Of a DNA stretch of 6,272 nt, positions 5,752 through 6,272 are shown piece by piece. How positions within the stretch are numbered: the first letter of the stretch is position 1; every line of letters begins with the position of its first letter. The DNA lies in the NCBI GenBank assembly GCA_902386085.1, contig CABMIA010000090.1:1-6272 (forward strand), given 5' to 3'. Source of the DNA: an uncultured archaeon (lineage in GTDB: Archaea > Halobacteriota > Methanosarcinia > Methanosarcinales > Methanoperedenaceae). Under the pieces are notes generated by a model. That model saw only the letters and a list, made by a program, of their open reading frames with translations, searched no databases and was not told the origin of the DNA. The position numbers were made by a program, and so were the translations under genes.

Positions 5752-5847
5752 ATGCGGAGTAGTCTTTACAGTGCAGGATTGACGATTTTCATCTATTATG
5801 TCCGAAAGTGTTGCAGCAGGATGGTAAGTAAAGTAAATGACTGGTAA
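5752..5847 (+). CDS. 31-codon ORF overlapping the lectin-like gene, possible leader peptide
   Basis: ATG 5752 to TAA 5845-5847 encodes 31 residues: a short hydrophobic centre (LYSAGLTIFIYYV) then a basic, cysteine-bearing tail (RKCCSR). It has a TATA-like box about 45 nt upstream and GGGAGG right before the start. Its stop lies 8 nt inside the next frame, so the two overlap by 11 nt, which would allow terminating ribosomes to restart at ATG 5837. I do not recognise a family. It could be a regulatory leader peptide, a small membrane protein, or the original N-terminus of the lectin-like protein put out of frame. Codon evidence is too short to decide. Confidence 0.45.
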   Translation: MRSSLYSAGLTIFIYYVRKCCSRMVSKVNDW

Positions 5848-6214
5848 CAAATATAAATATGGATCGCCCGTAGCTGTCGCATCTATTGCAGTTTTTATTA
5901 TTACAATTGTTACATTGATAATCGTTTCCACGCCGTCTGACACGGTTGCTGCTAAGAAATTGATGGTATTTGTACGCGGTACAGATAATTCAGTGTATTA
6001 TAGAGAATGGGATGGCAACGTTTGGAGTGACTGGCAGGGTTTAGGAGGTAATATTACCTCAAGGATTACTGCAACATCCTCGGCTACTGACATAACTATC
6101 TTCGGGAGTGGGACGGATAACGGTTTATGGACCCAGGACTGGAACGGCAGCGCCTGGAGCGGCTGGCAGAGAATAGGAGGCAATGTAACATCTGATATTA
6201 CGTCAGCATCATAG
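5837..6214 (+). CDS. Membrane-anchored DUF346/PLL-lectin-like beta-propeller protein, interrupted by in-frame TAG
   Basis: The 125 codons before the TAG start with a basic N-terminus (MTGNKYKYG) and one hydrophobic helix (about 12-30), acting as an uncleaved anchor or signal, and then repeats outside the cell. Repeat 1 has VFVRGTDNSVYYREWDG (44-60) and WSDWQGLGG (63-71). Repeat 2 has IFGSGTDNGLWTQDWNG (88-104) and WSGWQRIGG (107-115). The pattern F-V-R-G-T-D-N-x-L-W followed by W-S-x-W-x-x-x-G-G is that of DUF346 (PF03984) repeats, also seen in the seven-bladed PLL family of fucose-binding lectins. Two blades cannot form a full propeller; about seven are expected. TAG at 6212-6214 stops the frame, yet codons beyond it continue the repeat in exact register. 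N-glycosylation sequons occur at N72, N103 and N116. ATG 5837 directly follows an in-frame TAA, so no earlier start exists in this frame. Sugar binding is inferred from the family. Confidence 0.75.
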   Translation: MTGNKYKYGSPVAVASIAVFIITIVTLIIVSTPSDTVAAKKLMVFVRGTDNSVYYREWDGNVWSDWQGLGGNITSRITATSSATDITIFGSGTDNGLWTQDWNGSAWSGWQRIGGNVTSDITSAS

Positions 6215-6272
6215 GGCAGCAACATAACTATCTTCGTACGCGGTCGGGAGAATGGTTTATGGATCATCGACC
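5963..6272 (+). repeat. Protein-level tandem repeats with 44-codon period
   Basis: Aligned repeat starts fall at codons 44 (VFVRGTDN), 88 (IFGSGTDN) and 132 (IFVRGREN, counting the TAG as codon 126), a constant period of 44 codons. The W-S-x-W...GG element recurs in the first two. DNA identity between copies is moderate, so these are old protein repeats rather than a recent tandem duplication. Confidence 0.8.
6215..6272 (+). pseudogene. Continuation of the propeller frame after the TAG, runs off right edge
   Basis: Without any frame change, the bases after TAG encode GSNITIFVRGRENGLWIID, a third DUF346-like repeat opening. The frame is still open at base 6272. The original gene therefore extended beyond the window. 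This segment is translated only if the amber codon is read through, decoded as pyrrolysine, or is a sequence error; otherwise it is the orphaned 3' part of a broken gene. Confidence 0.6.

Noticed and set aside
5550..5762. 70-codon plus-strand frame in the divergent region
   Set aside because: It runs through the strong TATA and GGGAGG site of the next unit and shows no domain or ribosome site; unlikely to be coding.
5740..6267. Minus-strand frames opposite the lectin-like gene
   Set aside because: They are complements of the repeat array and their apparent internal repetition comes from the real plus-strand repeats.
5963..6272. Recent tandem DNA duplication
   Set aside because: Repeats align well as protein but the DNA copies differ at many third positions, so they are old protein repeats.

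Overview
This window most likely comes from an archaeon. Candidate promoters look like TATA boxes about 25 bases upstream of starts that lack a Shine-Dalgarno (the 153-codon membrane gene, the glycosyltransferase at the left edge). The enzyme types fit archaeal surface-glycan or N-glycan assembly: an ALG5/DPG-synthase-like GT2, an MOP-type flippase and a large GT-C/YfhO-like membrane protein. I cannot name the genus. A methanogen-related lineage (Methanosarcinales-like) is only a guess.

Minus strand, read from right to left (5409 down to 1): a 153-aa four-helix membrane protein; a 660-aa polytopic GT-C-like protein that overlaps it by 4 nt (ATGA); a 33-codon reading frame that overlaps the polysaccharide/lipid-linked-oligosaccharide flippase by 11 nt; a dolichyl-phosphate-glucosyltransferase-like GT2 with a good Shine-Dalgarno; and, after a 111-bp gap holding a palindrome, the first 70 codons of a GT4-type glycosyltransferase that runs off the left edge. 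Together they can supply cytosolic sugar transfer (GT2, GT4), export of the lipid-linked glycan (flippase) and extracytoplasmic transfer (GT-C).

Plus strand, right end: a divergent unit starts with a strong TATA-like element and a GGGAGG Shine-Dalgarno in front of a 31-codon ORF. That ORF overlaps by 11 nt a membrane-anchored protein with DUF346/PLL-lectin-like beta-propeller repeats of exactly 44 residues. An in-frame TAG interrupts the propeller, and the same frame continues in perfect repeat register to the window edge.

The two main oddities are (1) the flippase N-terminus, which appears split by a 22-bp insertion bounded by a 9-bp direct repeat, and (2) the in-phase amber codon in the lectin-like repeat protein. 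The gaps at 1253-1635 and 5410-5751 hold candidate promoters, an AT-rich hairpin and short unidentified open frames that may be gene remnants. I see no rRNA, tRNA, CRISPR array or complete insertion sequence.
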